Assembly: GCF_000011565.2 (NCBI RefSeq)
Contig: NC_005861.2
Coordinates: 1,612,001 to 1,676,000, forward strand
Direction of reading: 5' to 3'
DNA length: 64,000 bases
From: Candidatus Protochlamydia amoebophila UWE25
GTDB lineage: Bacteria > Chlamydiota > Chlamydiia > Chlamydiales > Parachlamydiaceae
Under the pieces are notes generated by a model that saw nothing but the letters and a program-made list of their open reading frames with translations, did not search any database and was not told the DNA's origin. Numbering within the stretch: position 1 is the stretch's first letter; each line of letters begins with the position of its first letter. This document shows, in pieces, positions 42,747-53,419 of this stretch. Both the position numbers and the translations under genes were made by a program.

Positions 42747-44072
42747 CTAGACAAGTTTGTATTCTTCAAGTTTATCTCGTAATACTTTAACGCTAATTCC
42801 TAGTGTTTCTGCTACTTTTGTTCTATTTTGATGCATTTGCAACGTTTCTACAATTAACTGTTTTTCTAGTTCTTGAATAGTTTTTCCTGCCATGACATTC
42901 ACCCCAGGTCCCTCTAAATAAAGATGATCGCCTTGAATAATTTTGCCCGGATCCATGACAACCGATCGTTCAACGACATTAGCAAGTTCTCTAACATTTC
43001 CAGGCCAACGATAAAGGAGTAATTTTTTTTGTGCGCTCTCACTTAATTTTTTCTTCTCGGTATGATTTTCTTGGCAAATTTTCTCGATAAAATGCTCAGC
43101 TAATGGAATAATATCTTCTTTTCTTTCTCTTAATGGTGGAAGATAAAGTGGAACAACATTTAAACGGTAGTAAAGATCTTCTCGTAAATATTTGTTTGCA
43201 ATAGCTTCTTTCACATCACGATTGGAAGTAGAAACCAAACGGACATCGACTTTAATAGGCTTTGCTCCCCCAACTCTTTCAAATTCTTGTTCTTGCGTTA
43301 CACGAAGAAGCTTTGATTGCAAAACAAGAGGAATTTCAGTCACTTCGTCCAAGAGAAGCGTTCCTCCATTTGCTAACTCAAAGCGACCCAGCCTTTTATT
43401 AGCTGCTCCTGTAAAAGCTCCTTTTTCATGCCCAAAAAATTCTGATTCTACTAAGGTATCAGGCACTGCCGCACAGTTAACTTTAATAAATGGTTGATTA
43501 GCTCTTGGAGAACTATAATGAACGAGATGCGCAATCACCTCTTTTCCAGTTCCGGTTTCCCCATTAATAAAGACACTGGCATTACTTTTAGCAATTCTTT
43601 CAATATCTTTTAAAACTTGCTGCATTGCAGGGCTTTCAGCAATTACATGACGAGAAGAGCTCACCCCAATTTGTTGCCGCAGGTATTGATTCTCTTCGAC
43701 TAATACCACGTGTTGATTGGCCTTTTCAATATTAGCCATTAAACTTTCTAAGGAGAACGGTTTAATGATGTAATGAAAAGCTCCTAATTTCATCGCATCT
43801 ACAGCATTTTCAATTGTTCCAAAAGCTGTCATCACAATAACCAGTGTTTGGGGAGATAGTTCTTTAATTTTTTGAAGAACATCAATACCATTCAATCCAG
43901 GCATTTTCATATCTGTGATAACCATATCAAAAGATTGCTCTTGGACAATTTTAATAGCCTTTTCCCCATTTTCTGCGGCAATGGCTTCAATTCCTTTTCG
44001 TTTCAGAGCTTCTGTAAGAAAGTTTCGCATAATCAATTCATCATCAACAATTAAAATTTTTTCAATGGTCAT
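42747..44072 (-). CDS. NtrC-family sigma54-dependent response regulator (CtcC/AtoC-like)
   Basis: 441 residues in three domains. The receiver (1-120) has phospho-acceptor Asp54 in VITDMKMPG and the conserved Lys in YIIKPFS. The AAA+ domain (about 140-370) has Walker A GETGTGKE, GAFTGA for sigma54 contact (FFGHEKGAFTGA), Walker B GGTLLLDEVTE, and the arginine-finger region RLNVVPLYLPPLRER. The Fis-type helix-turn-helix at the C-terminus is KTIQELEKQLIVETL...KVAETLGISVKVLRDKL. It activates RNA polymerase-sigma54 when phosphorylated. It is 24 bases downstream of its probable cognate kinase gene. It corresponds in kind to the CtcB-CtcC system of Chlamydia. Confidence 0.96.
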   Translation of the reverse strand: MTIEKILIVDDELIMRNFLTEALKRKGIEAIAAENGEKAIKIVQEQSFDMVITDMKMPGLNGIDVLQKIKELSPQTLVIVMTAFGTIENAVDAMKLGAFHYIIKPFSLESLMANIEKANQHVVLVEENQYLRQQIGVSSSRHVIAESPAMQQVLKDIERIAKSNASVFINGETGTGKEVIAHLVHYSSPRANQPFIKVNCAAVPDTLVESEFFGHEKGAFTGAANKRLGRFELANGGTLLLDEVTEIPLVLQSKLLRVTQEQEFERVGGAKPIKVDVRLVSTSNRDVKEAIANKYLREDLYYRLNVVPLYLPPLRERKEDIIPLAEHFIEKICQENHTEKKKLSESAQKKLLLYRWPGNVRELANVVERSVVMDPGKIIQGDHLYLEGPGVNVMAGKTIQELEKQLIVETLQMHQNRTKVAETLGISVKVLRDKLEEYKLV

Positions 44073-44096
44073 AATTTTGCCCTTACATTGAATGAT

Positions 44097-45371
44097 TTAT
44101 TGAACGACTTTTAAAGGAAGTTTGATAGTAAAAGAAGTTCCATTACCAACTTCAGATTTTACTTCAATTGTTCCTTGATGCGCCTGAATAACTTTTTGAA
44201 CCTCTGCCAACCCTAAACCAGTCCCTGTTTCTTTGGTTGTAAAAAAGGGGGAAAAGATTTTATTTAAATTTTCTTTAGAAATTCCAATTCCTGTATCAGA
44301 AATAATGATGACGACTTCATCTTGCATTTTTTCTACCGAGACAGTAATTTTTCCGCCTTGCGGCATCGCTTGCATAGCATTAACCAACAAATTTAAAATT
44401 GCTGATTTTAATAAAGGAGGATCTATTGAAAGGACAAGATCTGGTAGATGAGTATTGAGATTGAATGAGAATGAAGCGTTCCAACTCACGTCAGCTTGTA
44501 AAAGAAGTCCGATTTCTTCTAAGTAAGTTTTCAAATTGACATGTTCAAAACGAGCTTGAAAGGGTCTTGTATATGTTAGAATACTTGATACAAAATGATT
44601 TAGACTATCGGTTCCTTCGATAATATGATAAGCCATTTGTTGAAGTTCGGGTCGATCTGCTAAATCTTGCTGAAGAAGGGTGGCAAATCCTTTAATACCC
44701 CCTAGAGGATTTCGAATTTCATGAGCTAAATGAGCCGCCATTTCTCCTAATTCTTTTAGACGACTGTATTGATTAGCCGCTTGCTGCAAACTTCTAACTT
44801 CTGTGATGTTACGAATTAAAATTAAAAGTCCTTGAACAGGAGGGGAAGAAGGTTGCCGATGATCTAATGGAAAAGAGTGCTCGCTCATCGAAACAAAAGT
44901 CGGTTCAATTTCTAATTCAACTTTTAAATCATTTTCTAAAGCTCGTGTCACAAAACAAATGCGAGGACAAGTTTTTGTTTGTAAAACTTCCTGAATAGAA
45001 AATCCAAAGGCCATATCTTCAAAACAATCACTAAATGAATGAAAAAGAAGCCGACTGGCCTGCACTTTCAAAATTTCTTCCGTTTTTGTATTACAAGTCG
45101 TAATAATTCCATTAAGATCAACAAAAAGGATTCCTTGTGAGATATGGTTAAGAATTGTTTCTAAATAACGCGTGACAAAATCTAATTCTGCTAGCTTTCC
45201 TGAATGTTTCGTATGTGACTCTTGCAAACTTTTTTGAACACTTTTAAACTGCTCTTGCAAACTTTGATAAGCAAATTCTAATCGTTCTGTTTCCAAAGAA
45301 AATTGCTTAAAAGCCTGCCCCATTCGCACATCTTCTTTTTCTTCCATTTTAAACTCTGATCGCTCTGCCAT
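44097..45371 (-). CDS. PAS-containing sensor histidine kinase (CtcB/AtoS-like)
   Basis: 424 residues. A coiled-coil N-terminus leads to a PAS domain (about 70-185, ILNHISQGILFVDLNGIITTCN). HisKA has the H-box HLAHEIRNPLGGIKGF, and HATPase_c has the N-box LLNLLVNAMQAMPQGG-like, G1 ISDTGIGIS, F-box PFFTTKETGTGLGLA. No membrane segment is seen, so it appears cytoplasmic. It shares an operon with the NtrC-type regulator downstream and should autophosphorylate on His and pass phosphate to Asp54 of that protein. The PAS ligand is unknown. Confidence 0.95.
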   Translation of the reverse strand: MAERSEFKMEEKEDVRMGQAFKQFSLETERLEFAYQSLQEQFKSVQKSLQESHTKHSGKLAELDFVTRYLETILNHISQGILFVDLNGIITTCNTKTEEILKVQASRLLFHSFSDCFEDMAFGFSIQEVLQTKTCPRICFVTRALENDLKVELEIEPTFVSMSEHSFPLDHRQPSSPPVQGLLILIRNITEVRSLQQAANQYSRLKELGEMAAHLAHEIRNPLGGIKGFATLLQQDLADRPELQQMAYHIIEGTDSLNHFVSSILTYTRPFQARFEHVNLKTYLEEIGLLLQADVSWNASFSFNLNTHLPDLVLSIDPPLLKSAILNLLVNAMQAMPQGGKITVSVEKMQDEVVIIISDTGIGISKENLNKIFSPFFTTKETGTGLGLAEVQKVIQAHQGTIEVKSEVGNGTSFTIKLPLKVVQ

Positions 45372-46128
45372 CTATTCTCACCGTTAAAGGACCTTCACAT
45401 AACGCAATATATAATCTACGCAATAGGCTATCTATAAAGCCAAAGTTCGGGTTATAAAACATTTCACTTCATTTTTTCTACAGGATTAATAAAATTTATT
45501 TTTAAACATTAAAAATAAGATCTAAGCCATGTGATAAGCTGCCAATTTTATTCTCTGAAAGTTGGAATAAACATTATTAACTCCAACTTTTTCAACTTCA
45601 AATTATTCTATCCATATTTTTTCTAAACAAACAGATACTATGAAAAGCCAGAGCCACTGCTACTTTTGCAGCTAATTGAAAAATTAAGAATTGCATCACT
45701 ATTGACAAAAGCATTTAGAAGATTGCCTTTATATAATTGATAAAAGAGTTTTTTACGTCCTCCCCTGTTCCTATATTCCTTATTTGCTATTTTTTCACCC
45801 AAAGTTTTAAAAAATTGCCTGCAAAGGTCAGTTCTATCCGATTATTTTTTACGAACACTTTTTTAACTTGTCAATTAACAAAAGCAATAATTATGGAAAA
45901 TATATATAAAAACATCTATTTTAAATGTAATTATATCTATATTTTAATTAATTAATTTAATTGACATCAACTAATTATTTTGATTAATAAAAAACATAAA
46001 AACACTCTTATTTCTTAAAAAATTTGAAAATATTTAATTCTGATTGCAAAAAAATCATTTCTTTTGTCATAATTCGCACTTGCGATCATTAAAACCATCG
46101 GTCGCACTCGAAATCGTTAGGAGAACAA
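45372..46128. other. 757-base gap between the sensor kinase and rpsD
   Basis: Divergent intergenic region, very AT-rich, without a supported gene. It holds the rpsD promoter at its right end. Confidence 0.5.
46044..46073 (+). promoter_or_regulatory. Probable housekeeping promoter of rpsD
   Basis: TTGCAA (46044-46049), an 18-base spacer and CATAAT (46068-46073) form a good sigma70-type (chlamydial sigma66) promoter, about 55 bases upstream of the rpsD start codon. Confidence 0.5.
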
Positions 46129-46749
46129 ATGGCTCGTTATACAGGTAGCAAAAATCGTATTGCCCGACGTTATGGTGTTAATATATTTGGGCGCGCACGC
46201 AATCCTCTTCTACATAAGCCAAATCCACCAGGCGTACACGGTGCTCGCCGGCGTAAAAAGTCTGACTTTGGCCTTCAACTAGAAGAAAAACAAAAACTTA
46301 AAGCAATCTATGGAATGTTGAGTGAAAAGCAATTAGTAGCTTATTACAAAAAAGCACTTCGCTTAGAAGGTAATACAGCTAGTCATTTTGCCGAAATGCT
46401 AGAATGCCGACTCGACAACCTTGTTTATCGTTTAAAATTTGGCCACACAATTTTTGCAGCTCAACAGCTCGTTGCTCACGGTCATATTCTTGTCGATGGA
46501 AAAAAAGTTGACCGCCGTTCCTTCCAAGTCAAACCTGGAATGGTGATTTCTATTAAGGAAAAATCACGTAAAATCAAAATTATTGCAGAAGCGTTAGATA
46601 ATCCAGCACGCTCTGTTCCGGAATATCTTTCATCTGATAAAGAGCATTTTTCTGGACAGCTTCTTGCTAAACCAATACCTGAACAAATGCCTTGGCCGAT
46701 TGAAATTAGTCTTCCAGTTATTTGTGACTTCTTAGCCCATTCGACCTAA
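46129..46749 (+). CDS. rpsD: 30S ribosomal protein S4
   Basis: 206 residues, normal length. [27 protein letters not shown] is the bacterial S4 N-terminus; note that the zinc-type cysteines are absent. The S4 RNA-binding domain follows ([38 protein letters not shown]). S4 nucleates 30S assembly and binds 16S rRNA. AGGAG precedes the ATG. As in Chlamydia it is a single-gene unit outside the ribosomal protein cluster, with its own promoter and terminator. Confidence 0.98.
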   Translation: MARYTGSKNRIARRYGVNIFGRARNPLLHKPNPPGVHGARRRKKSDFGLQLEEKQKLKAIYGMLSEKQLVAYYKKALRLEGNTASHFAEMLECRLDNLVYRLKFGHTIFAAQQLVAHGHILVDGKKVDRRSFQVKPGMVISIKEKSRKIKIIAEALDNPARSVPEYLSSDKEHFSGQLLAKPIPEQMPWPIEISLPVICDFLAHST

Positions 46750-46784
46750 GAAACGCAATTAACAACACCCACTCCTTTGTTTAA

Positions 46785-46809
46785 GGCGACTACTTGTAGT
46801 CGTCTTTTT
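46785..46809 (+). terminator. Intrinsic terminator of rpsD
   Basis: GGCGACTA-CTTG-TAGTCGTC followed by TTTTTG: an 8-bp stem, 4-base loop and T-run, a textbook rho-independent terminator 35 bases after the rpsD stop. Confidence 0.9.
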
Positions 46810-46839
46810 GTTTACATAAGGTAAGTTATTTAAGTTGTC

Positions 46840-47088
46840 ATGATTAAAAAACTATTAATCTATTTTGTTCGCTTTTATCAATATACCTTAAGTCCCTTAC
46901 TCGGACTAACTTGCCGCTTTTATCCCACTTGCTCTGAATACATGATTCTTGCTTTACAAAAACACGGAGCCATGAAAGGAGCTTATTTAGGAGTAAAACG
47001 CATTTGCCGTTGTCACCCTTGGAATCCGGGCGGTCATGATCCAGTTCCTGAAAGCACCATTCTTTCTAAGGAAAAATCGGTTAAATAA
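46840..47088 (+). CDS. yidD: Membrane protein insertion efficiency factor YidD
   Basis: 82 residues with the family signature throughout: [27 protein letters not shown], then [33 protein letters not shown]. The conserved cysteines in CRFYPTC and CRCHP are present. The protein is a small membrane-associated factor that assists YidC-dependent insertion. It stands downstream of rpsD, separated by its terminator, rather than in the rpmH-rnpA cluster where yidD is often found. Confidence 0.97.
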   Translation: MIKKLLIYFVRFYQYTLSPLLGLTCRFYPTCSEYMILALQKHGAMKGAYLGVKRICRCHPWNPGGHDPVPESTILSKEKSVK

Positions 47089-47192
47089 AATCGATTTCTA
47101 CAGTTGATTAGAGAAATTATCTCAACGATGGACTTGATATAATACTGTATGTTATTTAATTGAGTTTTGGATTTATCAATTGGAAAATGTTT

Positions 47193-48317
47193 ATGCATTC
47201 TTCTCCTCTAGTCAGCATCCTTATCCCTGTTTTTAACCAAGTTCCTTTTATCTTTGAAGCTCTCAATAGTGTTTTACAACAAACTTATCCTAATTTCGAG
47301 GTTTTGATCGTCGATGATGGATCAACAGATGGCACAGCATCTATTTGCCAAGAATTCTGTCAAAAAGATTCTCGCTTTCAATATTTATATCAAACTAACA
47401 AGGGCCCCTCTGCTGCTCGTAATCGAGGAATTGCGGCTTCGCATGGAGAGTACTTTTGCTTACTTGATGGAGATGATAAGATGGATTTTCAAAGGATTGC
47501 CGTTCAATTAAAGGTTTTAACAGAAAATCCTACCCTTGATATTGTTTATACTGCCCTTCTTTTAATCGATAGCAATGGCAGTACAATCGGAGAAATGCAT
47601 GGACAAGAAATCAATCCAGAAAATTTTTTAGCCACACTTCTTTTTCGAAATGTCATTCCAGGGCCTAGTACAATTATGGCCAAACGAGAATGTTTAACTT
47701 CACATCCTTATCATGAACATTTTGTTCATGCGGAAGATTATGAGCTCATGATTCGGTTAGCTCATTTTTATCGATTTCAATATATTGACCTTCCTCTAAC
47801 ATACTATAGAAGACATCTAAATAATCTTTCTAATCATTTAAAAGCTCACCGACAAGCGGAATTAAAGGTAATTCAACAATATACCCAGTCGAAAATTGAA
47901 GCGATTGTTGATCAAACTTCTTTCCCTAGTGATGAAAAGACTTTGCTAAAAGGTAAAATTTTATTTAATCAAGAAAGGTTTCCTCAAGCTTTGTTTTATT
48001 TTCAACAACTCAACGACTCTTTTTCTCGATTTTATGAAGGAAATTGCTTTGTAAAATTACAAGATAGGAAATCTGCAAAAAGCGCTTATGAACAAGCCCT
48101 TCTCTTAGATACAACAAATGCGGCTTGCTATAACAACTTAGGAAATATTTTTGCTCAAGGTCAACAATGGCAAGATGCTCGATTTTGTTGGGAAAAAGCC
48201 CTTTCTCTTAAACCTGGTTATTTAGATGCCAAAGAAAATTTAGATTATTTTAAACAATCTTTTGAGTGGCGTTATACATGGAGAGAGTTGAGGAGGGATT
48301 TGCTAGTTTATCATTGA
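47193..48317 (+). CDS. Family 2 glycosyltransferase with C-terminal TPRs
   Basis: 374 residues from the ATG at 47193 (GGAAAA about nine bases upstream; the TTG at 47160 and the ATG at 47187 are alternatives). GT-A fold: VSILIPVFNQVPFIFEALNSVLQQTYPNFEVLIVDDGSTDGT is a classic GT2 N-terminus, LDGDDKMD holds the metal-binding D-x-D region, and HAEDYELMIRLA contains the catalytic E-D-Y/E-D-x-x-L motif. From about 245 onward are TPR-like helices (ALFYFQQLNDSFSRFYEGNCF, NAACYNNLGNIFAQGQQWQDARFCWEKALSLKPGY). The acceptor sugar is unknown. Confidence 0.92.
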   Translation: MHSSPLVSILIPVFNQVPFIFEALNSVLQQTYPNFEVLIVDDGSTDGTASICQEFCQKDSRFQYLYQTNKGPSAARNRGIAASHGEYFCLLDGDDKMDFQRIAVQLKVLTENPTLDIVYTALLLIDSNGSTIGEMHGQEINPENFLATLLFRNVIPGPSTIMAKRECLTSHPYHEHFVHAEDYELMIRLAHFYRFQYIDLPLTYYRRHLNNLSNHLKAHRQAELKVIQQYTQSKIEAIVDQTSFPSDEKTLLKGKILFNQERFPQALFYFQQLNDSFSRFYEGNCFVKLQDRKSAKSAYEQALLLDTTNAACYNNLGNIFAQGQQWQDARFCWEKALSLKPGYLDAKENLDYFKQSFEWRYTWRELRRDLLVYH

Positions 48318-48558
48318 TAAATTTGCTCCGGTATTTGCAAATATAAAAAAATTGATGCAATTTGACAATTTCTAATGATTTTACTTCTAATATAGGATCA
48401 ACTGGAAAAAATAAAAGTGCAACCATGTTTGATAATTTCTAAATCTATTTTTTTACAAGCCTGTTATTTTGCTTTAATAGCTTCTCCCATTTATTTTTTT
48501 CCTAATTCTCTCCTTAATTTTCTTAAAAATTCTCTAAAAAATCGAAATTTCTTAATTT

Positions 48559-50007
48559 TTAGGGAATTTTTAAGACAGTTCCTGGACGGATGGCATCGGA
48601 TGATAATTGATTGTGCGTTCTTAAAACATCTACTTCAACGCTAAATTGTTTGGCGATTTTCCAAAGGGAATCCCCATCTTGTACAGTATATAAACGCTGT
48701 TTTAGGTAGGGTGAAGGTTGGCTGGATGAAAATAATAATGTTCCTTTTTTGGGGGCATCTTTAGTAACCATTGTTGTTATTAAAGAATTAGAAGGTTTTG
48801 TTGCATTTTTAAGAGTAGTTTTTGGTGTCGAAGCAACGGTTTTTTTATTTTTCTTTTCGGAAACATTCTCTTTAGTTAAAGCCTTTAAAGGTGATACGGT
48901 CTCTACAAGTTTAGAAACAACGGAAATATCCTGACTTTTAGTTTGAGGTTCTTTTTTTTGAAGGGGTAATTGATCAGGCAAAAAACGAGCTAAGGCGATT
49001 TCATAGTTCCAGGAAATAGGCGCTTCTCCTTCATAAGCATAAAGGGCTGCTGCTGCATATTTCCAAACATTAGCGCTGCGAGGACTTCTAAGCATTTCTT
49101 TAGCAAATCGAACATTCGTTTCTGTCTTATTTTTTAAAAGTTGCAAAAGAAGGATGACTTGAGCATCTGTCAATTTTTTTATTGCAAAGTCAAAGTCTGT
49201 TTTGACAAGAAATGAGGCAGCTGAAGAAGATCCTAATTGGATATAATCTAATAAAAACTTATGTCGGCGTGCATCAGACAAATCATGCTTTTGCCTTTGC
49301 TGTTCAACAAATTTTTTGAACTCTTCCCAATCGCTTTCTACCAGGATATCTAAAATATTTTGTTTAGAAAGAGATGTCTCAAGCCGATTAAACAAAATTT
49401 CTACAGTCCAAAATTCTGGTGTTAAAAAAAAAGCTTCTGCAAGAGATGTGTCCATTAAGGAGTCTTTTTTTTGTGTTTTCAGTAATTTAAATAATCCTTT
49501 GGAAGTCATGGGCCATTGTTCAGTTTTTGCAAAATGGATAATTTGGTCATATTGCTGTTGAGTCAAGTTAGGGTAGACCGTCAAAATCAAAGGAGGTTCT
49601 GAAGGGTGCAGTTTCCATACAAATTCCCTTTTTTGCTGAGGTTGGGCTTGTCGTGGTAATGCACGTAATAAATCAAAATCGTGAAAAGTGACAAGACAAG
49701 CAAGCGCTAAATCCCTTTCGGCATAGCCGTTTTCTATCACAGAGTGATGCTCTAAACGGCTGATTAATTCCCAATAAGGAAGTTTAAAAAGATGTGTAAT
49801 CACCTCAGCAATCCCCTTTTCATCAGTAAGGGAAATTTGCCTGGATCCTTCAATGGGTTTAAGTTCACAATAAGGAGTTGGAGGCCTTTCTCGCATAACC
49901 CAATAAGCTAAAAAGCCGAGGACTCCAATATTTAATGCACCACTTATCATTAAAGCTTGGCTTAAACGTCTGATTTTTTTAAGAGGAGAAGGATCAAGGG
50001 ACATCAT
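48559..50007 (-). CDS. Membrane-anchored LysM-domain protein
   Basis: 482 residues. A short cytoplasmic N-terminus with a KKIRR cluster is followed by one transmembrane helix (ALMISGALNIGVLGFLAYWVM, about 19-39), a long helical body, a Ser/Thr/Lys/Pro-rich linker (about 360-435), and a C-terminal LysM domain (YTVQDGDSLWKIAKQFSVEVDVLRTHNQL...PGTVLKIP). LysM binds N-acetylglucosamine polymers such as peptidoglycan. It is the last gene of the apparent mreB-pckG-lysM operon (10-base gap to pckG), an association with the cell-shape protein MreB that suits a role at the envelope. Confidence 0.88.
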   Translation of the reverse strand: MMSLDPSPLKKIRRLSQALMISGALNIGVLGFLAYWVMRERPPTPYCELKPIEGSRQISLTDEKGIAEVITHLFKLPYWELISRLEHHSVIENGYAERDLALACLVTFHDFDLLRALPRQAQPQQKREFVWKLHPSEPPLILTVYPNLTQQQYDQIIHFAKTEQWPMTSKGLFKLLKTQKKDSLMDTSLAEAFFLTPEFWTVEILFNRLETSLSKQNILDILVESDWEEFKKFVEQQRQKHDLSDARRHKFLLDYIQLGSSSAASFLVKTDFDFAIKKLTDAQVILLLQLLKNKTETNVRFAKEMLRSPRSANVWKYAAAALYAYEGEAPISWNYEIALARFLPDQLPLQKKEPQTKSQDISVVSKLVETVSPLKALTKENVSEKKNKKTVASTPKTTLKNATKPSNSLITTMVTKDAPKKGTLLFSSSQPSPYLKQRLYTVQDGDSLWKIAKQFSVEVDVLRTHNQLSSDAIRPGTVLKIP

Positions 50008-50017
50008 TTAAATTCAT

Positions 50018-51793
50018 TTATCCATTAAAGCGATCTTTTAATTGCTGCCATTCTTCCTGAATGGCTTGAGGAAGTTTATTCCCAAAACGGGTAAAATAGT
50101 GTCTAATCTCTTGTATTTCTTTTTGCCAAGCTTCTCGATCTACTTGAAGAAGTTTTTCCATCACTTGAGGTTTGAGAACAAGCCCTTGCGTATCAATTGA
50201 TTCTTCGGTTGGCAGATACCCAATCGGTGTTCGAATGGCTTGACCTTTGCCGGAAGTGCGTTCAAAAATCCATTTTAACACTCGACAATTTTCTCCAAAG
50301 CCAGGCCAAAGATAATCCCCCTTATCTCCTTTTCTAAACCAATTTGCGTAAAAAATTTTGGGTAGCTTAACCCCCTTTTTTAGGCCCATTTTCAACCAGT
50401 GATTAAAATAATCTCCCATATGGTATCCACAGAAAGGAAGCATTGCAAAAGGATCATGACGAAGCTTACCCACTTCTCCTGTGGAAGCTGCTGTCGTCTC
50501 AGAGGAAATAGAAGCGCCTAAAAATGTTCCGTGCTGCCAATTAAAAGCTTCGCAAATTAAAGGGATGGTATGTGAGCGTCGTCCGCCAAATAAAATTGCA
50601 GAGATGGGAACACCCTTAGGATCTTCCCATTTAGAATCAATAACCGGACATTGTTTAGCGGCAACTGTAAAACGAGAGTTAGGATGAGCTGCTTTTTCTT
50701 TAGATTGAGGTGTCCATTCATGCCCTAACCAATTGACTAGATGCTGAGGAGGCGTTTCTGTCATCCCTTCCCACCACACATCTCCTTCATCTGTCAATGC
50801 TACATTAGTAAAAATAACTTGACGATCAATTGTTAACATGGCGTTGGGATTTGATTGCATGGCTGTTCCGCTTGCTACACCAAAAAAACCAGCTTCTGGA
50901 TTAATCGCGTATAACTGCCCATCTTCCCCAAATTTCATCCAAGCAATATCATCGCCAACTGTTTCAATTTTCCAACCAGGTAAGGTGGGTTTCATCATAG
51001 CTAAGTTTGTTTTTCCACAAGCACTGGGAAAGGCAGCCGCTAAATATTTTTTTTCTCCTTGAGGATTTGTTATACCTAAGATCAACATATGCTCTGCTAG
51101 CCATCCCTCATCACGAGCCATCACAGAAGCAATTCGCAAAGCATAACATTTTTTTCCTAAAAGAGCATTTCCTCCATAACCACTTCCAAATGACCAAATT
51201 TCACGACTTTCAGGAAAATGAACAATATATTTATCTTTAGAACAAGGCCACGGGACATCTTTTAAACTATCTTTCAAAGGCATTCCGACGGAATGAAGAC
51301 AGGGAACAAACTCTTGAGTTGGTAATAATTCTTCCACTTGTTTACCCATGCGCGTCATTAATCGCATATTACAGACGACGTAGGGTGAATCAGTAATTTG
51401 AACTCCTAAATGAGAAATCTTAGAACCTAAAGGACCCATACTAAATGGAATCACATATAGCGTCCTTCCCTGCATTGAACCTTTAAAAAGGGTCCGCAAA
51501 GTTTGTTTCATTTCTAAAGGTTCACGCCACTGATTAGTAGGTCCAGCATCTTCAGAATTTTTAGAACAAATAAACGTTCTATCTTCAACTCTAGCCACAT
51601 CATGGGGGTCTGAGCGGCATAAATAACTTTGAGAACGTTTAGCTGCATTTAATGGGATCAAAGTTCCTTTTTTAACCATTAAAGCGCATAAATCTTCGTA
51701 TTCTTTTTTAGACCCATCGCAAATATGCACAATTTGAGGTTGACAAAGTTCAGCGATTTCTTGAATCCAAGGTTTTAATTCTTCATATTTCAT
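50018..51793 (-). CDS. pckG: Phosphoenolpyruvate carboxykinase (GTP)
   Basis: 591 residues. GTP-type PEPCK landmarks: CHSVGMPL near 250, [13 protein letters not shown] (P-loop with the reactive Cys of the GTP family), [10 protein letters not shown] (metal-binding), [30 protein letters not shown], and [26 protein letters not shown]. It converts oxaloacetate plus GTP to PEP, a gluconeogenic entry that fits an intracellular bacterium fed on C4 and amino acids. GAGGAA precedes the ATG; it begins 24 bases after mreB, and the same mreB-pck adjacency is known from Chlamydia. Confidence 0.97.
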   Translation of the reverse strand: MKYEELKPWIQEIAELCQPQIVHICDGSKKEYEDLCALMVKKGTLIPLNAAKRSQSYLCRSDPHDVARVEDRTFICSKNSEDAGPTNQWREPLEMKQTLRTLFKGSMQGRTLYVIPFSMGPLGSKISHLGVQITDSPYVVCNMRLMTRMGKQVEELLPTQEFVPCLHSVGMPLKDSLKDVPWPCSKDKYIVHFPESREIWSFGSGYGGNALLGKKCYALRIASVMARDEGWLAEHMLILGITNPQGEKKYLAAAFPSACGKTNLAMMKPTLPGWKIETVGDDIAWMKFGEDGQLYAINPEAGFFGVASGTAMQSNPNAMLTIDRQVIFTNVALTDEGDVWWEGMTETPPQHLVNWLGHEWTPQSKEKAAHPNSRFTVAAKQCPVIDSKWEDPKGVPISAILFGGRRSHTIPLICEAFNWQHGTFLGASISSETTAASTGEVGKLRHDPFAMLPFCGYHMGDYFNHWLKMGLKKGVKLPKIFYANWFRKGDKGDYLWPGFGENCRVLKWIFERTSGKGQAIRTPIGYLPTEESIDTQGLVLKPQVMEKLLQVDREAWQKEIQEIRHYFTRFGNKLPQAIQEEWQQLKDRFNG

Positions 51794-51817
51794 GCTGAAA
51801 AATTCCTCTTAAAAAAC

Positions 51818-52921
51818 TCAAATTGCTTTACGTTTTTTAAATTTATCTAAGTACTCAAGGGCTTTTCCTGTTCCTAAACAAACTGCTAATAAAGGGTTAG
51901 GGGCAACAATAACAGGTAAACCTGTCTCTTTAATCAAAGCTTTATCTAAACCTTTAATCAGCGCACCACCTCCGGCCAACACCATTCCTCGTTCAACAAG
52001 ATCAGCAGCTAATTCAGGAGGACATTTTTCAAGAGTCAATTTAACACTTTCCACAACCTGTTGAATAGGTTCTGCTAAACATTCTCGGATCTCAACAGAG
52101 TTAATGCGTTTAGTAACAGGTAGTCCTGCAACTTGATCTCGCCCACGCACTTCCATTTCCAATTCATTTCCACCAAGAGGATAAGCTGAACCAATGGTGA
52201 TTTTTATTTCTTCTGCCGTACGAGGACCAATCATTAAATTATAAGTACGTCTCATATAATTGATGATACATTCATCAAATTCATCTCCTGCAATGCGTAG
52301 CGAGCGAGATTCAACAATTCCTCCAAGCGACAAAATCGCAATTTCGGTTGTCCCTCCTCCAACATCAATAATCATGCTCGCGCAAGCTTCGTGTACTGGA
52401 AGGTCCACACCAATTGCCGCAGCCATCGGTTCTTCAATCAAAAAAACTTCTTGGGCCCCAGCGTGAAGAGCCGAGTCTTCAACTGCCCTTTTTTCAACAC
52501 CTGTGATTCCGGAAGGAACCGCAATAAGAATCTTTGGTCTGAATAAACTCCGTGAAGGCGTTACCCTTCTGATTAAAGCTTTTAGCATTCCCTCTGCAAT
52601 TTCGAAATCGGCGATAACGCCATCCTTCATAGGCCTTACAGCATGGATCCTACGAGGAGTTTTACCAAGCATCGCCTTAGCTTTATGACCAACAGCCAAT
52701 ACCTCATTTGTCACCGAGTCGACAGCAACCACGGAAGGTTCAGCCAAAACAATTCCTTTTCCTCTCACAAAAACCAGTGTATTGGCAGTTCCTAGGTCGA
52801 TCCCTATATCGTTAGAAAAAACCCCTCTAAACTTATTAAGCTGTCCAAATGCAGAACGATATAGTTGATTAGCCATGCCTGTAAAACTGGCTTGATTTTT
52901 TTTAGTCATTGTTTTTCCCAT
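51818..52921 (-). CDS. mreB: Rod-shape/division actin homolog MreB
   Basis: 367 residues. Actin-fold motifs: [14 protein letters not shown] (phosphate 1), [15 protein letters not shown] (phosphate 2), [15 protein letters not shown] (adenosine) plus [13 protein letters not shown]. In chlamydiae MreB organises peptidoglycan synthesis at the division plane in the absence of FtsZ. The first ~20 residues before the [12 protein letters not shown] stretch are an extension; the ATG at 52921 or the ATG at 52909, which has GGGA in front of it, may be the start. First gene of the mreB-pckG-lysM transcript. Confidence 0.97.
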   Translation of the reverse strand: MGKTMTKKNQASFTGMANQLYRSAFGQLNKFRGVFSNDIGIDLGTANTLVFVRGKGIVLAEPSVVAVDSVTNEVLAVGHKAKAMLGKTPRRIHAVRPMKDGVIADFEIAEGMLKALIRRVTPSRSLFRPKILIAVPSGITGVEKRAVEDSALHAGAQEVFLIEEPMAAAIGVDLPVHEACASMIIDVGGGTTEIAILSLGGIVESRSLRIAGDEFDECIINYMRRTYNLMIGPRTAEEIKITIGSAYPLGGNELEMEVRGRDQVAGLPVTKRINSVEIRECLAEPIQQVVESVKLTLEKCPPELAADLVERGMVLAGGGALIKGLDKALIKETGLPVIVAPNPLLAVCLGTGKALEYLDKFKKRKAI

Positions 52922-53419
52922 CGGGATTCAACCCCCCGTTGTTTGCTATAAATCCCTTATTCATTATTTGTGGTGTTGGAATTTATTTTAATTTAACTAC
53001 ATAATAAATTTTTAAATGATTCGCTAACCCAAGAACAAGCATTTGTTTATCCATGATGTTCCCCCTTATGCCTCTAATTTGTAGTATTTTTGTTAATCTG
53101 AATTTTGGATGGCTAAATTGTATAAGGTATATTATTTGCGTTTCAATTTTGCCAGAAAAGTCTCTCAAAAACCATTAATTTTTCAATAGATTGAGCTTTG
53201 ATGTTTTTTTCATGTTTTGATTTATTAAGAAAATTACCACAAATTTTAATAAATAAAGGAAATATTTAAAAAACTTTAGTCTCAATTTTGACTATTCATC
53301 AAAATATTCTAACTAATTTGTTTAATTTATCATGTTATGTCTGAAATACGCAGATCTAATTGATAATCAAAAAGATCTGCTAAGAAAAATGGAGAAGAAT
53401 AAATTTAAAAGGTTGATGA
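52922..53419. other. Intergenic region upstream of mreB
   Basis: About 500 AT-rich bases between the SNF2 gene and mreB. No gene supported; should contain the mreB operon promoter. Confidence 0.5.

Noticed and set aside
45737-45955. 72-codon frame upstream of rpsD
   Set aside because: Composition is that of AT-rich non-coding DNA, with no ribosome binding site and no protein-like pattern.
48417-48644. 75-codon plus-strand frame overlapping the LysM gene end
   Set aside because: It overlaps the LysM domain antisense, and the remainder is Phe/Leu-rich AT-biased translation.
52983-53168. 61-codon minus-strand frame upstream of mreB
   Set aside because: No ribosome binding site or recognisable features; lies in the expected promoter region.
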